The notes under the pieces are model-generated. The model had not been told where the DNA came from, did no database searches, and worked only from the letters and a program-made list of their open reading frames with translations. Positions 1 to 10,471 of a DNA stretch of 64,000 nt are shown piece by piece (position 1 is the first letter of the stretch; each line of letters begins with the position of its first letter). A program made the translations under genes and the position numbers. The DNA is from Streptomyces rapamycinicus NRRL 5491 (GTDB lineage Bacteria; Actinomycetota; Actinomycetes; Streptomycetales; Streptomycetaceae): positions 11,904,001-11,968,000 of the forward strand of contig NZ_CP085193.1 in assembly GCF_024298965.1 (NCBI RefSeq), written 5' to 3'.

Positions 1-712
1 TGATGCGCCCCACTACCCGGCCCGGCCGCCCTCCGCCCAGGACGACGACGGAGTCACCGATGAGTGCCGCCTCGTGGATGCTGTGAGTGACGAAGATGAC
101 CGTCGTGCCGAGCTCCGTCGTCACGGTGCGGAACTGCTCCTGGAGCCGGTCACGTGTCTGGGCGTCCAGGGCGCCGAAGGGCTCGTCCATGAGAAGGACG
201 CGAGGCTCCAGCGCCATCGCTCGTGCGATCGCGACACGTTGCTTCATTCCGCCCGACAGCTGATGCGGATACTTGTCCACCGCGTCCCGGAGCCCCATCA
301 TCTCGAGGTGGACGAGGGCCTTTTCCCGAGCTTGCGGCTTCTTTCCGCCGTTCACGACCAGCGGGTACGCCACGTTCGCCAGGACGCGCTTCCACGGGAA
401 GAGCTGATCGAACTCCTGGAACACGAAGGCGCGGTCGGGGCCGGGCCGGCTCACCACATCGCCTCCGACGCGGATCTCGCCGCGGGCCGGTGCGTGGAAT
501 CCACCCACGGCCCGCAGCAGAGTCGACTTCCCGCAGCCGGACGGTCCCAGCAGCATGCAGCGTTCACCGCTGCCGACCGAGAGGTTGACATCTTCCAGGA
601 CCGGGTCGGCCGATGCATCGCCGTACGCCATCGTGACGCCGTCGATCTCCAGCAACACTCCTCGATCCCCGGCTCGCGCCTGGTCGGATCGTTCCGGCCA
701 CGTTGCCGTCAT
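1..712 (-). CDS. ABC transporter ATP-binding protein, nitrate/sulfonate/taurine type (partial)
   Basis: ATPase of an importer of the SsuB/TauB/NrtD class, which energises uptake of small anions at the membrane. The sequence shows Walker A GPSGCGKST near residue 56, signature LSGGMKQRVAIARA, Walker B LLMDEPFGALD and an H-loop VTHSIHEA. The start chosen is the ATG at 712. The C-terminus runs off the left edge of the window, so the permease and binding protein are probably outside. It is divergent from a GntR regulator and the shared 180 bp carries two matching operator-like sites. The class is clear from SGGMKQR and FGALD; the substrate is not readable. Confidence 0.9.
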   Translation of the reverse strand, partial: MTATWPERSDQARAGDRGVLLEIDGVTMAYGDASADPVLEDVNLSVGSGERCMLLGPSGCGKSTLLRAVGGFHAPARGEIRVGGDVVSRPGPDRAFVFQEFDQLFPWKRVLANVAYPLVVNGGKKPQAREKALVHLEMMGLRDAVDKYPHQLSGGMKQRVAIARAMALEPRVLLMDEPFGALDAQTRDRLQEQFRTVTTELGTTVIFVTHSIHEAALIGDSVVVLGGGRPGRVVGRI

Positions 713-748
713 GTCGCCCCTCTCGTCTGGGCTTTGCGATGGAGCCAC

Positions 749-763
749 TTTGGGATCCAGAAC
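749..763. promoter_or_regulatory. Operator-like site, copy 1 (GntR candidate)
   Basis: TTTGGGATCCAGAAC lies upstream of the ABC ATPase start. It matches the site at 839-853 in 12 of 15 positions, in the same orientation, 90 bp apart. Proximity to a GntR/FCD gene makes that protein the likely binder (inference). Confidence 0.5.
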
Positions 764-838
764 GTAGGAGCCGGGTTCGACGCTGTCAACGGTTTCTGCG
801 CAGGTAGACGCGATATGGCAAGCTGCGCGGCGTCTACA

Positions 839-853
839 TTTTGGATACAGAAT
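839..853. promoter_or_regulatory. Operator-like site, copy 2 (GntR candidate)
   Basis: TTTTGGATACAGAAT lies about 40 bp before the chosen GntR start. TGGATAC/TGGATCC cores are common in operators of FCD-type GntR proteins. Its position suggests autoregulation. Confidence 0.5.
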
Positions 854-893
854 GGGTCGGGGGGCGGACACTATGCTGGTCAGGGAGGTTGAG

Positions 894-1550
894 ATGATGG
901 TCCGACCACAGGCGCGCATCCGGGTGAGACTCGCCGACGAAGTCGCTGATGTGCTACGCGAAATGATCTACTCTGGGGCGTTGGTGCCCGGCGAGAAGCT
1001 CAAGCAGCAGCGCCTGTCCGACGAACTCGGCGTCAGCCGCACGCCCCTGCGTGAGGCCTTCCGGATGCTCGAGCAAGAAGGCCTCGTGCGAGTGGACTCC
1101 CGACAGGGTGTGCGGGTCATCGCCGGGGACACGGAGACGCTGTTGCAGGCATACGCGGTCCGCGAGGTCGTGGACGGTCTGGCGGCGCGGCTCGCCGCCG
1201 AGGAGAGGACGTCCGAGGACGTCACCGAGCTGCACGAGATCGTCGATCAGCAGCGTGCGTCCATCCGTCCATGGAGATCCGAGCGCTACACACAGCTCAA
1301 CGTCGCCTTCCACGCGCGCATCATGTCCGCGAGTCACAACGACTTCGTCGTCGCCCAGATGCCTCTGCTCCGGCTGACCGCTCGTGTCTTCTCACCGTTC
1401 GCACTGCTGGAAGTGGGGACGGCGGCAAGGGCGATCGAACAACACGTCCAGATCCTCGCCGCCATCGAGTCCGGCGCCCCGGAGGAGGCCGAGCAGGCCG
1501 CTCGATCCCATATCCGCGCCACGACCGATCGCCTGGAGCGTATTCGGTGA
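894..1550 (+). CDS. GntR family transcriptional regulator (FCD domain)
   Basis: DNA-binding regulator with an N-terminal winged helix (LSDELGVSRTPLREAFRMLE around residues 40-60) and a C-terminal helical FCD ligand domain. In-frame ATGs exist at 852, 873, 894 and 897. I chose 894 because GGGAGG at 883-888 lies five bases upstream; 897 is also possible. It is divergent from the ABC ATPase, and two related sites in the shared promoter region suggest it represses both. The effector is unknown; FCD proteins usually bind small carboxylates. The 3' end is only 20 bp from the convergent pheA stop. Confidence 0.88.
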   Translation: MMVRPQARIRVRLADEVADVLREMIYSGALVPGEKLKQQRLSDELGVSRTPLREAFRMLEQEGLVRVDSRQGVRVIAGDTETLLQAYAVREVVDGLAARLAAEERTSEDVTELHEIVDQQRASIRPWRSERYTQLNVAFHARIMSASHNDFVVAQMPLLRLTARVFSPFALLEVGTAARAIEQHVQILAAIESGAPEEAEQAARSHIRATTDRLERIR

Positions 1551-1570
1551 ACGCCCGGGTTCGCTGAGGC

Positions 1571-2416
1571 TCAGCGGCTCCGTTCGCGCAGCCGGTGCGG
1601 ATGAGCCGGATACACGCCGAGGACGCGCACCTCCGAAGAGAAGAAGTGCAATTCCTGCAGGGCGAGGTCCACGCGCGGATCGTCGGGATGTCCCTCGACC
1701 TCGGCGTAGAAGCCGCTGGCGTTCAGGCCGGCGCCCATCTGGTAGCTCTCGATCTTGGTGAGGTTCACGCCACTGCTCGCGAACCCACCGAGCGCCTTGT
1801 ACAAGGCGCTGGGGACGTTGCGCACGCAGAAGAACAGACTCGTCATGGTCGGTTCCTCCGTGTTCGCCGGCACGGTGGTGTCCCGGGAGAGGATGACGAA
1901 TCGGGTGGTGTTGTCGGGATCGTCCTCGACCTTCGGCTTCAGGACCTCCAGGCCGTGGAGAGGGGCCGCCGCGGGTGGGGCGAGCGCCGCGTGTCTGGCG
2001 TCGCCCAGCTCGGCCACTTCACGGGCCGCACCCGCCGTGTCGTCACTGACGACAGTGCGCCAACCGCCCTCGCGCAGGACTTTCCGGCACTGCCCCAGGG
2101 CATGGATATGGCTGCGTACGTACACCACCTCGTCGAGGGGTGTGCCAGGAACGCCCATGAGGTCGAAGTGGATGGGCAGGAAGTACTCGGCGACGATGAA
2201 GAGGCCCGACTCGGGAAGCAGGTGATGCACGTCGGCGACACGGCCCGCCGCCGAGTTGTCGATGGGAATTACCGCCGTGTCAGCGGTGCCGAGCGTCACG
2301 CTGTCCAGGGCTTCCTCAAAAGTGGTGCACGCCAGTTCCCCGGCCCCCGGAAACAGGGTGAGGGTCACGGTCGCAGAGTTGGACCCCGGCTCACCCTGGT
2401 ATGCGACGGTTGTCAC
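1571..2416 (-). CDS. pheA: Prephenate dehydratase with ACT domain
   Basis: Converts prephenate to phenylpyruvate in phenylalanine synthesis. The N-terminal catalytic domain opens with VAYQGEPGSNS and ends with the conserved NTTRFVILSR (TRF motif). A C-terminal ACT domain (SLFFCVRNVPSALYKALGGF) would sense phenylalanine. The 281-residue length is normal. The usual ESRP allosteric motif reads ESYQ (KIESYQMGAG) and is followed by FYAEVEGHPDD, a pattern I associate with proteobacterial rather than typical actinobacterial enzymes. The start is a GTG with only a weak purine tract upstream; an in-frame stop lies a short way upstream and there is no better start. It may be a second pheA copy. Confidence 0.9.
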   Translation of the reverse strand: MTTVAYQGEPGSNSATVTLTLFPGAGELACTTFEEALDSVTLGTADTAVIPIDNSAAGRVADVHHLLPESGLFIVAEYFLPIHFDLMGVPGTPLDEVVYVRSHIHALGQCRKVLREGGWRTVVSDDTAGAAREVAELGDARHAALAPPAAAPLHGLEVLKPKVEDDPDNTTRFVILSRDTTVPANTEEPTMTSLFFCVRNVPSALYKALGGFASSGVNLTKIESYQMGAGLNASGFYAEVEGHPDDPRVDLALQELHFFSSEVRVLGVYPAHPHRLRERSR

Positions 2417-2456
2417 GTTGTCACTTTCTGCGATGGAGATCTGTTACCGCACCTCA

Positions 2457-2522
2457 GGCCACATCCTAAGCCACGGCTTCGACCAGCTGGGACGGTGGGC
2501 GGCAGGCGCCGAGGATGTGGCC
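2457..2522. repeat. 11-bp inverted repeat between pheA and the xylanase remnant
   Basis: GGCCACATCCT at 2457-2467 is perfectly complementary to AGGATGTGGCC at 2512-2522, with 44 bases between that contain a smaller AAGCC/GGCTT hairpin. It could be the xylanase terminator or a leader structure for pheA. Confidence 0.4.
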
Positions 2523-2537
2523 GCGAGGCCGGTGGTG

Positions 2538-4603
<2,066 letters not shown>

Positions 4604-4630
4604 CTCTCTCCTTGGGGGTCAGGGCTCCCG

Positions 4631-4644
4631 TGGGAGCGCTCCCC
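4631..4644. promoter_or_regulatory. CebR-type operator
   Basis: TGGGAGCGCTCCCC matches the streptomycete CebR consensus TGGGAGCGCTCCCA at 13 of 14 positions. It lies 28 bp before the start of the GH10/GH62 gene. CebR represses cellulase and related genes and is released by cello-oligosaccharides. Confidence 0.85.
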
Positions 4645-4783
4645 AAAATGGCCCCATGAGTGCACCTTCGTTCGGGTAGTCGAACGTCAACTGATCTGTC
4701 GGATGCCATGGGATGGTAGACGCCTCACGCGAAGCGTCAACGCTTTTGGTGCCATGATGTTTTCGCCGACGGCGCCAGCGGTA

Positions 4784-5254
4784 TCAGTGGATCAACGCGC
4801 GCTTCCTGGCGCGGAGTTCGGTCACATAGCCCGCGCCGATGGCGAGCAACGCACCGGACAGGGCGAGGAGCAGGGCCGTCCAGTTCATCCACGCGTAATT
4901 GGGATCGCTGGAGTAGGCCGTACCGTCGTCGAGGACGCAGTCGAAACGAAGCGGCAGGTAGGAGGACCGGTGATGGGAGAGGTGCTGAACCGTGTCCGGG
5001 TCGAAGCCCTCGCGACAGGCCGGAGCCGGCACTGAGTCGGCGCCGTTGTTGAACTCATGCTCGGACGTGAGAACGGCGAAAAGTCCCAGGACATAGATGG
5101 ACGCCGCGGCGGCGGCAGCCAGCCATGAGCCGCGCCGCATCAGATGCACCGGCCACGGCTGGGGCCGCCCCGGAAGTGCCATCGCGACGACGCCGAGCAG
5201 GGCGATCAGCGCGCCGAAGGCGCATAGCGCGGAGATGCCGAGACCCACGATCAT
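4784..5254 (-). CDS. Small membrane protein of unknown function
   Basis: I do not recognise a named family. The 156-residue protein has three predicted membrane segments: MIVGLGISALCAFGALIALL at the N-terminus, a central AAAAAASIYVLGLFAVL, and a C-terminal WTALLLALSGALLAIGAG. Between the second and third is an extracytoplasmic-looking loop with two cysteines (PACREGFD and LRFDCVLDDG) that may form a disulfide. I chose the ATG at 5254, which has GGAGGG upstream and avoids overlap with the ATP-grasp gene; a longer frame to 5338 exists. It lies 43 bp downstream of the ATP-grasp gene and is probably co-transcribed with it. Confidence 0.65.
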   Translation of the reverse strand: MIVGLGISALCAFGALIALLGVVAMALPGRPQPWPVHLMRRGSWLAAAAAASIYVLGLFAVLTSEHEFNNGADSVPAPACREGFDPDTVQHLSHHRSSYLPLRFDCVLDDGTAYSSDPNYAWMNWTALLLALSGALLAIGAGYVTELRARKRALIH

Positions 5255-5297
5255 GACCTTCGCCCTCCACCTGCCGACCCTGAAACGCCATCGGGGA

Positions 5298-6485
5298 CTA
5301 CTCGCCCGGGGACTGGGCGTATCCGCCGCCGGCCTCATTGAACCGCACGATATCCTCGATTGTCTGCTGGAGTTTCAGCTCATCCTGGTCGGATACGATG
5401 GCCTGTCCCACGCGGCCGTACGGGCCGAGCGGCGTGTCGGGTGACGAGGAATACTGGATCTCGTCGAAGCGGAAGTTGCGCTCGAAATCCTGTTGGGTGA
5501 GACTTCCGCTCTTCGGGCGGCGTAGCAGGAGGTACCCGTAGAAGCGATCCGGGTCACCGCTGTTCAGTGGCTCGGACAGCTCTTCCCCGAGTGCGAGGCT
5601 GATCTCGACGTCAAAGAGGTCGACGCCGAATGTCAGCTTGTTGACCTGAGGGGAGAGCGCTCCCGGGAGGCGGATGGCGCATTCGCCGAACGTCAGCCCC
5701 GCATCTTCCGTGAACGCTTCCAGATGGAATACGCAATCAGGTGCGTCGAGGCTTGCGAGCACCTGCGCGGCGAGCGTCTCCGCTTGCTGGAACAGCGTCG
5801 AACGGCGCCTTCTGTCCAAGATGTGGGCGGCCAGGACGCCGCCTTGTACGGCATTCAGCGGTGGGGTGTGGTTGCGGCTCATGGACGACCACTGGAGATC
5901 GCCGTTCTTCCAGATGCCGTCTATGTAGACCTCCGGGGCGTCGATGAAGGACTCGGCGACGACCTCGACGTCCGACTGCCCGGTGAACAGGGCCAAGGCT
6001 CGTTCGTACTCTTCCGGGGACCGGACGATGGTCGTACGGAGGGCGCCGGCTCCGGTGGCCGGTTTGACCACGAAAACCTCTCCCAGGCCGTCGGCGAGCG
6101 TCTTGAACGACGTACCCACGGAGACATATCGGCAACGCGCCCGCCTGACGTGGGGCGGGAGTTTGCTCTTCTGCAGGTACTTGTCCCGGAAATACAGAGT
6201 GGTCGCTGAGTCCGTATTGCCGGGCAGATTCAACTGCTGCCGCAGATAGGCCGCTCCGAATACGCCCATCTCATGCACGGTCAGCACCCCGGCTGTATCG
6301 TCGAGTTGCGCCGAAAGTGCTGCTCGCAAGATTTCCTGGGCGTTCTCCATGTCGGTGACGTACGTGAAGCCCCGGCACTCCGGGGGGTTCACCGGCGGCT
6401 GGACTATATAGAAGGGCTCCAAGCCTCGCCGCCGCAGTGCCTCGTCCAGGCCGTCCCTATACCCGAGGACAATCATCGTCGGCAT
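5298..6485 (-). CDS. ATP-grasp domain ligase
   Basis: A 395-residue ATP-grasp enzyme, a fold that activates a carboxylate as acyl phosphate and joins it to an amine or thiol. Visible are a pre-ATP region, the nucleotide-binding loop VFVVKPATGAGALRTTIVR near residues 135-155, the adenine-side region VVAESFIDAPEVYIDGI, and the Mg-binding stretch VFHLEAFTEDAGLTFGECAIR. No biotin-carboxylase or D-Ala ligase specificity motifs stand out, so the substrate is unknown. A short peptide gene with an excellent ribosome site lies 40 bp upstream and a membrane protein follows, which suggests peptide ligation or modification. Codon use is less GC3-biased than in flanking genes, compatible with transfer. 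Confidence 0.85.
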   Translation of the reverse strand: MPTMIVLGYRDGLDEALRRRGLEPFYIVQPPVNPPECRGFTYVTDMENAQEILRAALSAQLDDTAGVLTVHEMGVFGAAYLRQQLNLPGNTDSATTLYFRDKYLQKSKLPPHVRRARCRYVSVGTSFKTLADGLGEVFVVKPATGAGALRTTIVRSPEEYERALALFTGQSDVEVVAESFIDAPEVYIDGIWKNGDLQWSSMSRNHTPPLNAVQGGVLAAHILDRRRRSTLFQQAETLAAQVLASLDAPDCVFHLEAFTEDAGLTFGECAIRLPGALSPQVNKLTFGVDLFDVEISLALGEELSEPLNSGDPDRFYGYLLLRRPKSGSLTQQDFERNFRFDEIQYSSSPDTPLGPYGRVGQAIVSDQDELKLQQTIEDIVRFNEAGGGYAQSPGE

Positions 6486-6525
6486 TCGCGTCTCCCCCGA
6501 TTACGACCAGCCAAAACGTTGAACA

Positions 6526-6693
6526 TCATTCCACGCGAATGCGGAAGCGGAGACTGTGATGTAGGTCACGGGTCAATCTCCGTGGCCGGGAAGCGTGTGG
6601 AATCCGCGTTCCGTGGGCGCGTTCCGCCGTCTCGTCTCCCGTGACAGTGAGGGCACCAGCTCGGATGCCGTGGTTGCCGTGGGCGCTCGTCAT
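6526..6693 (-). CDS. Short peptide gene upstream of the ATP-grasp ligase
   Basis: A 55-residue product starting MTSAHGNHGIRAG and ending RFRIRVE, rich in Arg and His, with no signal peptide or cysteines. The ATG at 6693 is preceded by AAGGAG at ideal spacing. The same frame also reaches an ATG at 6765 that overlaps the permease stop (ATGA), giving 79 residues. Position directly before an ATP-grasp gene recalls peptide substrates of ATP-grasp ligases, as in graspetide or pheganomycin-type systems, but no graspetide core motif is visible. It may be a substrate peptide or an unrelated small protein. Confidence 0.5.
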   Translation of the reverse strand: MTSAHGNHGIRAGALTVTGDETAERAHGTRIPHASRPRRLTRDLHHSLRFRIRVE

Positions 6694-6761
6694 CAGAGAA
6701 CTCCTTGGCACCCGCCGGGCGGGATTCGCCGGAACTCGCCCGACGGGGCGTGACTTAAGGC

Positions 6762-8261
6762 TCATGCGTGCTGTCCGGCCTCCGCCTGGTGTCCGGCGTG
6801 GTCCGGGTCGAGACCGGCGTCGGCGGCCGTGACGACGGCGCGCTCGGCGCCGGTGTCGAGCGAGCGGCACAGCGCCAGGTAGAGCAGGGACGACGTGGCG
6901 AGTCCGACCAGCATGGTGACATCGGCGCCCTTGACCCAGCGCGCGAGCGGCCCCTCCAGGTCGCCGATCACGGCGAACGGCAGCATCGAGGCGAAGCCGA
7001 CGCCATAGGCGGTCAGCCCGCGCCAGTTCCAACGGCCGTAGATGCCATGGGGGTTGAAGATCTCGCGGATCGAGTAGCGGCCACGCCGCACCACATAGAA
7101 GTCGATCAGGTTGATCGCCGTCCACGGGGTGAAGAGGTAGCCGAGGACGATCAGGAAGTCCCCGAAGGTGGTCAGGAAGTCGTCGTTCGCGCTGAAGGCG
7201 AGGCCGGTGGAGGCCACGCCCAGGACCACCAGTGTGGTGACGCGGGTGCCCAGGGTCAGCGGGATCCGCTTCACCGAGTCGATGCTGGAGAGCAGCGTGA
7301 GGCTGCCACCGTAGAAGTTGAGGGTGCCGATGGTGAACAGCGGAATCACCGACACCAGCAGCAGCACCCCACCGAAACCGTCGAACAGCTGGTCACCGGC
7401 CCTGACCACGGCATCCACCAGGCCCAGTTTCGGGAACAGACCCGCGGCCACCGCCCCCACCAGCATCATCCACGCGCCGCCGAAGCCCGCGCCCAGATAC
7501 GTCCACCAGAACGAGGAGCGCACCCCCACCGTCGGCGGAAGGTAGCGGGAGTAGTCGGAGACGTAGATGGACCAGGAGAGCTGGTAGACGGCGGCGTGGA
7601 ACAGCTGGATCAGGAAGGGGGCGAGGGTGAAGGCGCTCAGGTCGAGTTGGTCCGCGCTGAAGGGGGCGACCACCACGATGCCCACCGAGAAGACGGCCAG
7701 GCCCGCACCGGTCAGATACGTCAGCCACCGGGACGCCTTGTGGATGAAGTCGTATCCCACGATGGCGAGCACGATGCCGACCACCGCGTAGGCGATATAG
7801 CTGACCGACGGGGGAGTGTCCGCCAGATGGTCCATCGTCGAGCCGACCAGCACCTGGTTGAAGGCCGTGTAGCCGATGTACGTCACCAGCGCCACCACCC
7901 ACACCAGCAGCGCGCCGACGAAGCCGAACTGCGGCCGGGACTGGACCATTTGGGGCAGCCCGAGCTGCGGGCCCTGCGTGGAGTGGAAGGCCATGAAGAA
8001 GGTGCCCAGGGCGTTGCCGAGCACGATGGCGATGGCCGTCCAGATCAGATTGCCGCCGAGCGTCACCCCGATCGCGCCGGTGGCGATGGTGGCGAGATGC
8101 GCGTCCCCGGCGAACCAGACGGGGAACAGGTGCCAGACCTTGCCGTGGCGTTCGGCGAGGGGCACATAGTCGATCGACCGGCTCTCGATGACCGGCCGGT
8201 GGTGCCGAGTGGCGCCCGGCGTGTCCGGTGAACCGGTCGCCTTGGTGGTGCTGACTGCCAT
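6762..8261 (-). CDS. NCS1 family permease (nucleobase/cytosine/allantoin type)
   Basis: A 499-residue membrane transporter of the nucleobase:cation symporter-1 family, which imports cytosine, hydantoins, allantoin, thiamine or related N-heterocycles. About 12 membrane segments are visible. Family landmarks include an early WFAGDAHLATIATGAIGVTLGGN helix region, the mid-protein FWWTYLGAGFGGAW stretch, and LGYLFTPWTAINLIDFY near the end. CAGGAG precedes the ATG. It is the distal gene of the acyl-CoA operon, so it may import the precursor that those enzymes degrade. Its TGA overlaps the ATG of the longer form of the downstream peptide gene. Confidence 0.88.
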   Translation of the reverse strand: MAVSTTKATGSPDTPGATRHHRPVIESRSIDYVPLAERHGKVWHLFPVWFAGDAHLATIATGAIGVTLGGNLIWTAIAIVLGNALGTFFMAFHSTQGPQLGLPQMVQSRPQFGFVGALLVWVVALVTYIGYTAFNQVLVGSTMDHLADTPPSVSYIAYAVVGIVLAIVGYDFIHKASRWLTYLTGAGLAVFSVGIVVVAPFSADQLDLSAFTLAPFLIQLFHAAVYQLSWSIYVSDYSRYLPPTVGVRSSFWWTYLGAGFGGAWMMLVGAVAAGLFPKLGLVDAVVRAGDQLFDGFGGVLLLVSVIPLFTIGTLNFYGGSLTLLSSIDSVKRIPLTLGTRVTTLVVLGVASTGLAFSANDDFLTTFGDFLIVLGYLFTPWTAINLIDFYVVRRGRYSIREIFNPHGIYGRWNWRGLTAYGVGFASMLPFAVIGDLEGPLARWVKGADVTMLVGLATSSLLYLALCRSLDTGAERAVVTAADAGLDPDHAGHQAEAGQHA

Positions 8262-8339
8262 GCGGTATCTCCTGGGCGCGAGCGTGGACGGGCGTGTGGT
8301 GCGCGGATCCCCCTGACGGTCGTGGTCGCGGCGGCCGGT

Positions 8340-9098
8340 TCAGCCGGTCCGGTTGAGCGCGGCGTACGCGAGCTGCTCCAGCAGCAGCGCCGCCTCGCGC
8401 GGAGCGTCGGTGGCGGCCGTGATCACCTGCTTGGCGACGGAGACGGCGAGCCGCGGCTGTCCGGCCAGCTCCGTGGCGATCTCCACCGCCTTGTCCCGTA
8501 CGGTGCCCGCTTCGGCGATCTCCCCGATCAGCCCCCAGGCGTACGCCTCCGGCGCGCCGAAGCGGCGGCCGCGCAGCACCAGATCGCGGGTGCGGGCCGG
8601 TCCGACCTCGCGCACCAGCCGGGTCACCCCGCCGGAGCTGGGCAGAATGCCGATGCCCACCTCGGGCAGCCCGAAGACCGTGTCCGGATCGGCCACCCGG
8701 ATGTCCGCGGCCAGCGCCAGTTCCAGGCCGCCGCCGAGGCAGTAGCCGGACAGGGCCGCCACCGTGGGCTGGGGTAGGGCGGCGAACGCCTCGTACACGG
8801 CGCCGGACGAGCGGTAGTAGTCGGCGATCGCCTCGGGGGTCATCTCGCGCAGCTCGCCGGTGTCCGCCCCGGCCGAGAAGGCGCGCGGCACTCCGGTGAC
8901 GACCACGGCCCGGCTGGTGCGCACCCGCGGGCCGCGCAGGGCGTCGAGCAGGGCGGACTCCATATGGGTGGAGAGCGCGTTGAGCTTCCGCTCCCGCCGC
9001 AGCGTGAGGACGGCGATGTCCTGGTGCTCGCCGGTGCGCTCGATCTCCACGGTGCCGGCCTCCGGGGAGGCGGCGGGTGTTGTGTCGGTGACGGTCAT
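8340..9098 (-). CDS. Enoyl-CoA hydratase/isomerase (crotonase family)
   Basis: Hydrates or isomerises unsaturated acyl-CoA. The 252-residue crotonase fold shows the oxyanion-hole segments AFSAGADTGEL and SGYCLGGGLELALAADIRVAD, and the catalytic-region sequence GLPEVGIGILPSSGG, where the Glu of PEVG is consistent with a hydratase acid/base residue. I chose the ATG at 9098 with AGGAGAAG upstream. It follows the acyl-CoA dehydrogenase after 149 bp, the largest gap in the operon. Together they could run a beta-oxidation-like sequence. Confidence 0.9.
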   Translation of the reverse strand: MTVTDTTPAASPEAGTVEIERTGEHQDIAVLTLRRERKLNALSTHMESALLDALRGPRVRTSRAVVVTGVPRAFSAGADTGELREMTPEAIADYYRSSGAVYEAFAALPQPTVAALSGYCLGGGLELALAADIRVADPDTVFGLPEVGIGILPSSGGVTRLVREVGPARTRDLVLRGRRFGAPEAYAWGLIGEIAEAGTVRDKAVEIATELAGQPRLAVSVAKQVITAATDAPREAALLLEQLAYAALNRTG

Positions 9099-9247
9099 GG
9101 CGCTGGTGCTTCTCCTGCCTCGCTGGTTGAGGGACGTTGCCGCGCCACGTGTCCGGGCGGTGGCAGTGGGGTGCGCGGCGGCAGGGACCGTGGGCGTGGC
9201 CGTACGCCCCGGCGTGGCCGTACGGCCCCTGCCGCCGGAGGCGCCGG
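9099..9247. other. Structured intercistronic gap in the acyl-CoA operon
   Basis: GC-rich spacer with two copies of GGCGTGGCCGTACG-like sequence and the perfect palindrome GGCCGTACGGCC at 9216-9227. It probably folds in the transcript and may stabilise or attenuate it. I see no gene in it. Confidence 0.35.
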
Positions 9248-10420
9248 TCAGCTCCCGGCGGTGAAGGACAGCAGGTCGTCCAGGCCGCGCTTGCCGACCT
9301 CGTTGGCGATGACCAGCCGCTGGATCTCGGAGGTGCCCTCCCAGATCCGGTCCACCCGCAGCTCGCGCCACAGCCGCTCGACCGGGACGTCCCGCATGTA
9401 GCCGCGGCCGCCGAAGATCTGCACACAGCGGTCGACGATCCGGTTGGACGCCTCGGAGGCGGCGAGCTTGGCGGTGGCGGCCTTGGCGTGCAGGGTCTTG
9501 CGGTCGCCGCCCTGGTCGAACTCCCAGGCCACCTGGTGGGTGAAGGCGCGGTTGGTGGCGATCTCGGTCACCGAGTCGGCGATCATGCCCTGGATCAGCT
9601 GCCGGTTCATCAGCACATCACCGCCCTGCTCACGCTCCTTCGCCCAGTCGACGGCCAGCCGCAGCGCGCGCTCGGCGGCGCCGATGGTGCGCGCGGCGAT
9701 CATCAGCCGCTCCTCGGTGAACCAGTCGCGGGTCAGGTCGTATCCCTCGCCGACCCTGCCGAGGACGGCGTCCTGGCCGACCCGGACGTCCTGGAAGAGG
9801 AACTCGGGGTGTTCGTAGACGAAGGTGTGGGTGTAGCGCGGGGTGCGCTTGACCGAGACGCCGGGGGTGCCCTTGTCGACGAGGAACATCGTCGGCTCGT
9901 TGTCCGGCTGTACGTAGGCCAGGACGATCAGGAAGTCCGCCACGTCGCCCACGGTCACGAACCACTTCTCGCCGTTCAGGACATAGTCGTCGCCGTCCCG
10001 GGTGGCCGTGGTGCGGATCCGGGAGGGATCGGAGCCGGCGTGTTCCTCGGTGATGGCCACGGCATCGCGGCGGCGGCCCTCGATGTCCGGGACCAGGTAG
10101 CGCTCGCGCTGCTCGGGAGTGCACGCGCTGAGGCAGTTGGCCGGCCGCCACACCGCGTCCCACAGGGCGTTGGTCAACTTGCCCAACTCATCCTGGACGA
10201 CGACCTGTTCGAGGATGGTCAGCCCCGCGCCGCCCCACTCGGCGGGCATGTTGATGGCCTGGAGGCCATGGGCCAGCACCTCCTCGCGGATGGCGGCGTG
10301 GGTTTCGGGCGGCAGACCGTTGTTGGCCTCGCACTCGTCCTCGTACTGCATGATCTTGCCGGTCAGGCCGGCGGCACGCTGCTTGAGTTCGAGCAGACGG
10401 GGGCTGAGGGCGAATTCCAC
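9248..10420 (-). CDS. Acyl-CoA dehydrogenase
   Basis: FAD-dependent enzyme that introduces the alpha-beta double bond in an acyl-CoA. The 390-residue length is normal. Visible are the FAD-binding stretch AITEEHAGSDPSRIRTTA, the LNGEKWFVT segment, and the C-terminal signature QIFGGRGYMRDVPVERLWRELRVDRIWEGTSEIQ. The usual base position before GTSE is filled by Glu (WEGTSE). A GAGG-like site precedes the ATG. It sits between the NDP-forming CoA ligase and the enoyl-CoA hydratase, as expected for sequential activation, oxidation and hydration. Confidence 0.92.
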   Translation of the reverse strand: MEFALSPRLLELKQRAAGLTGKIMQYEDECEANNGLPPETHAAIREEVLAHGLQAINMPAEWGGAGLTILEQVVVQDELGKLTNALWDAVWRPANCLSACTPEQRERYLVPDIEGRRRDAVAITEEHAGSDPSRIRTTATRDGDDYVLNGEKWFVTVGDVADFLIVLAYVQPDNEPTMFLVDKGTPGVSVKRTPRYTHTFVYEHPEFLFQDVRVGQDAVLGRVGEGYDLTRDWFTEERLMIAARTIGAAERALRLAVDWAKEREQGGDVLMNRQLIQGMIADSVTEIATNRAFTHQVAWEFDQGGDRKTLHAKAATAKLAASEASNRIVDRCVQIFGGRGYMRDVPVERLWRELRVDRIWEGTSEIQRLVIANEVGKRGLDDLLSFTAGS

Positions 10421-10471
10421 GGTGTTCCTCCTGTTGATGTGGCGCGGGTGAGCGCTCTTGTGCGATGGGGT

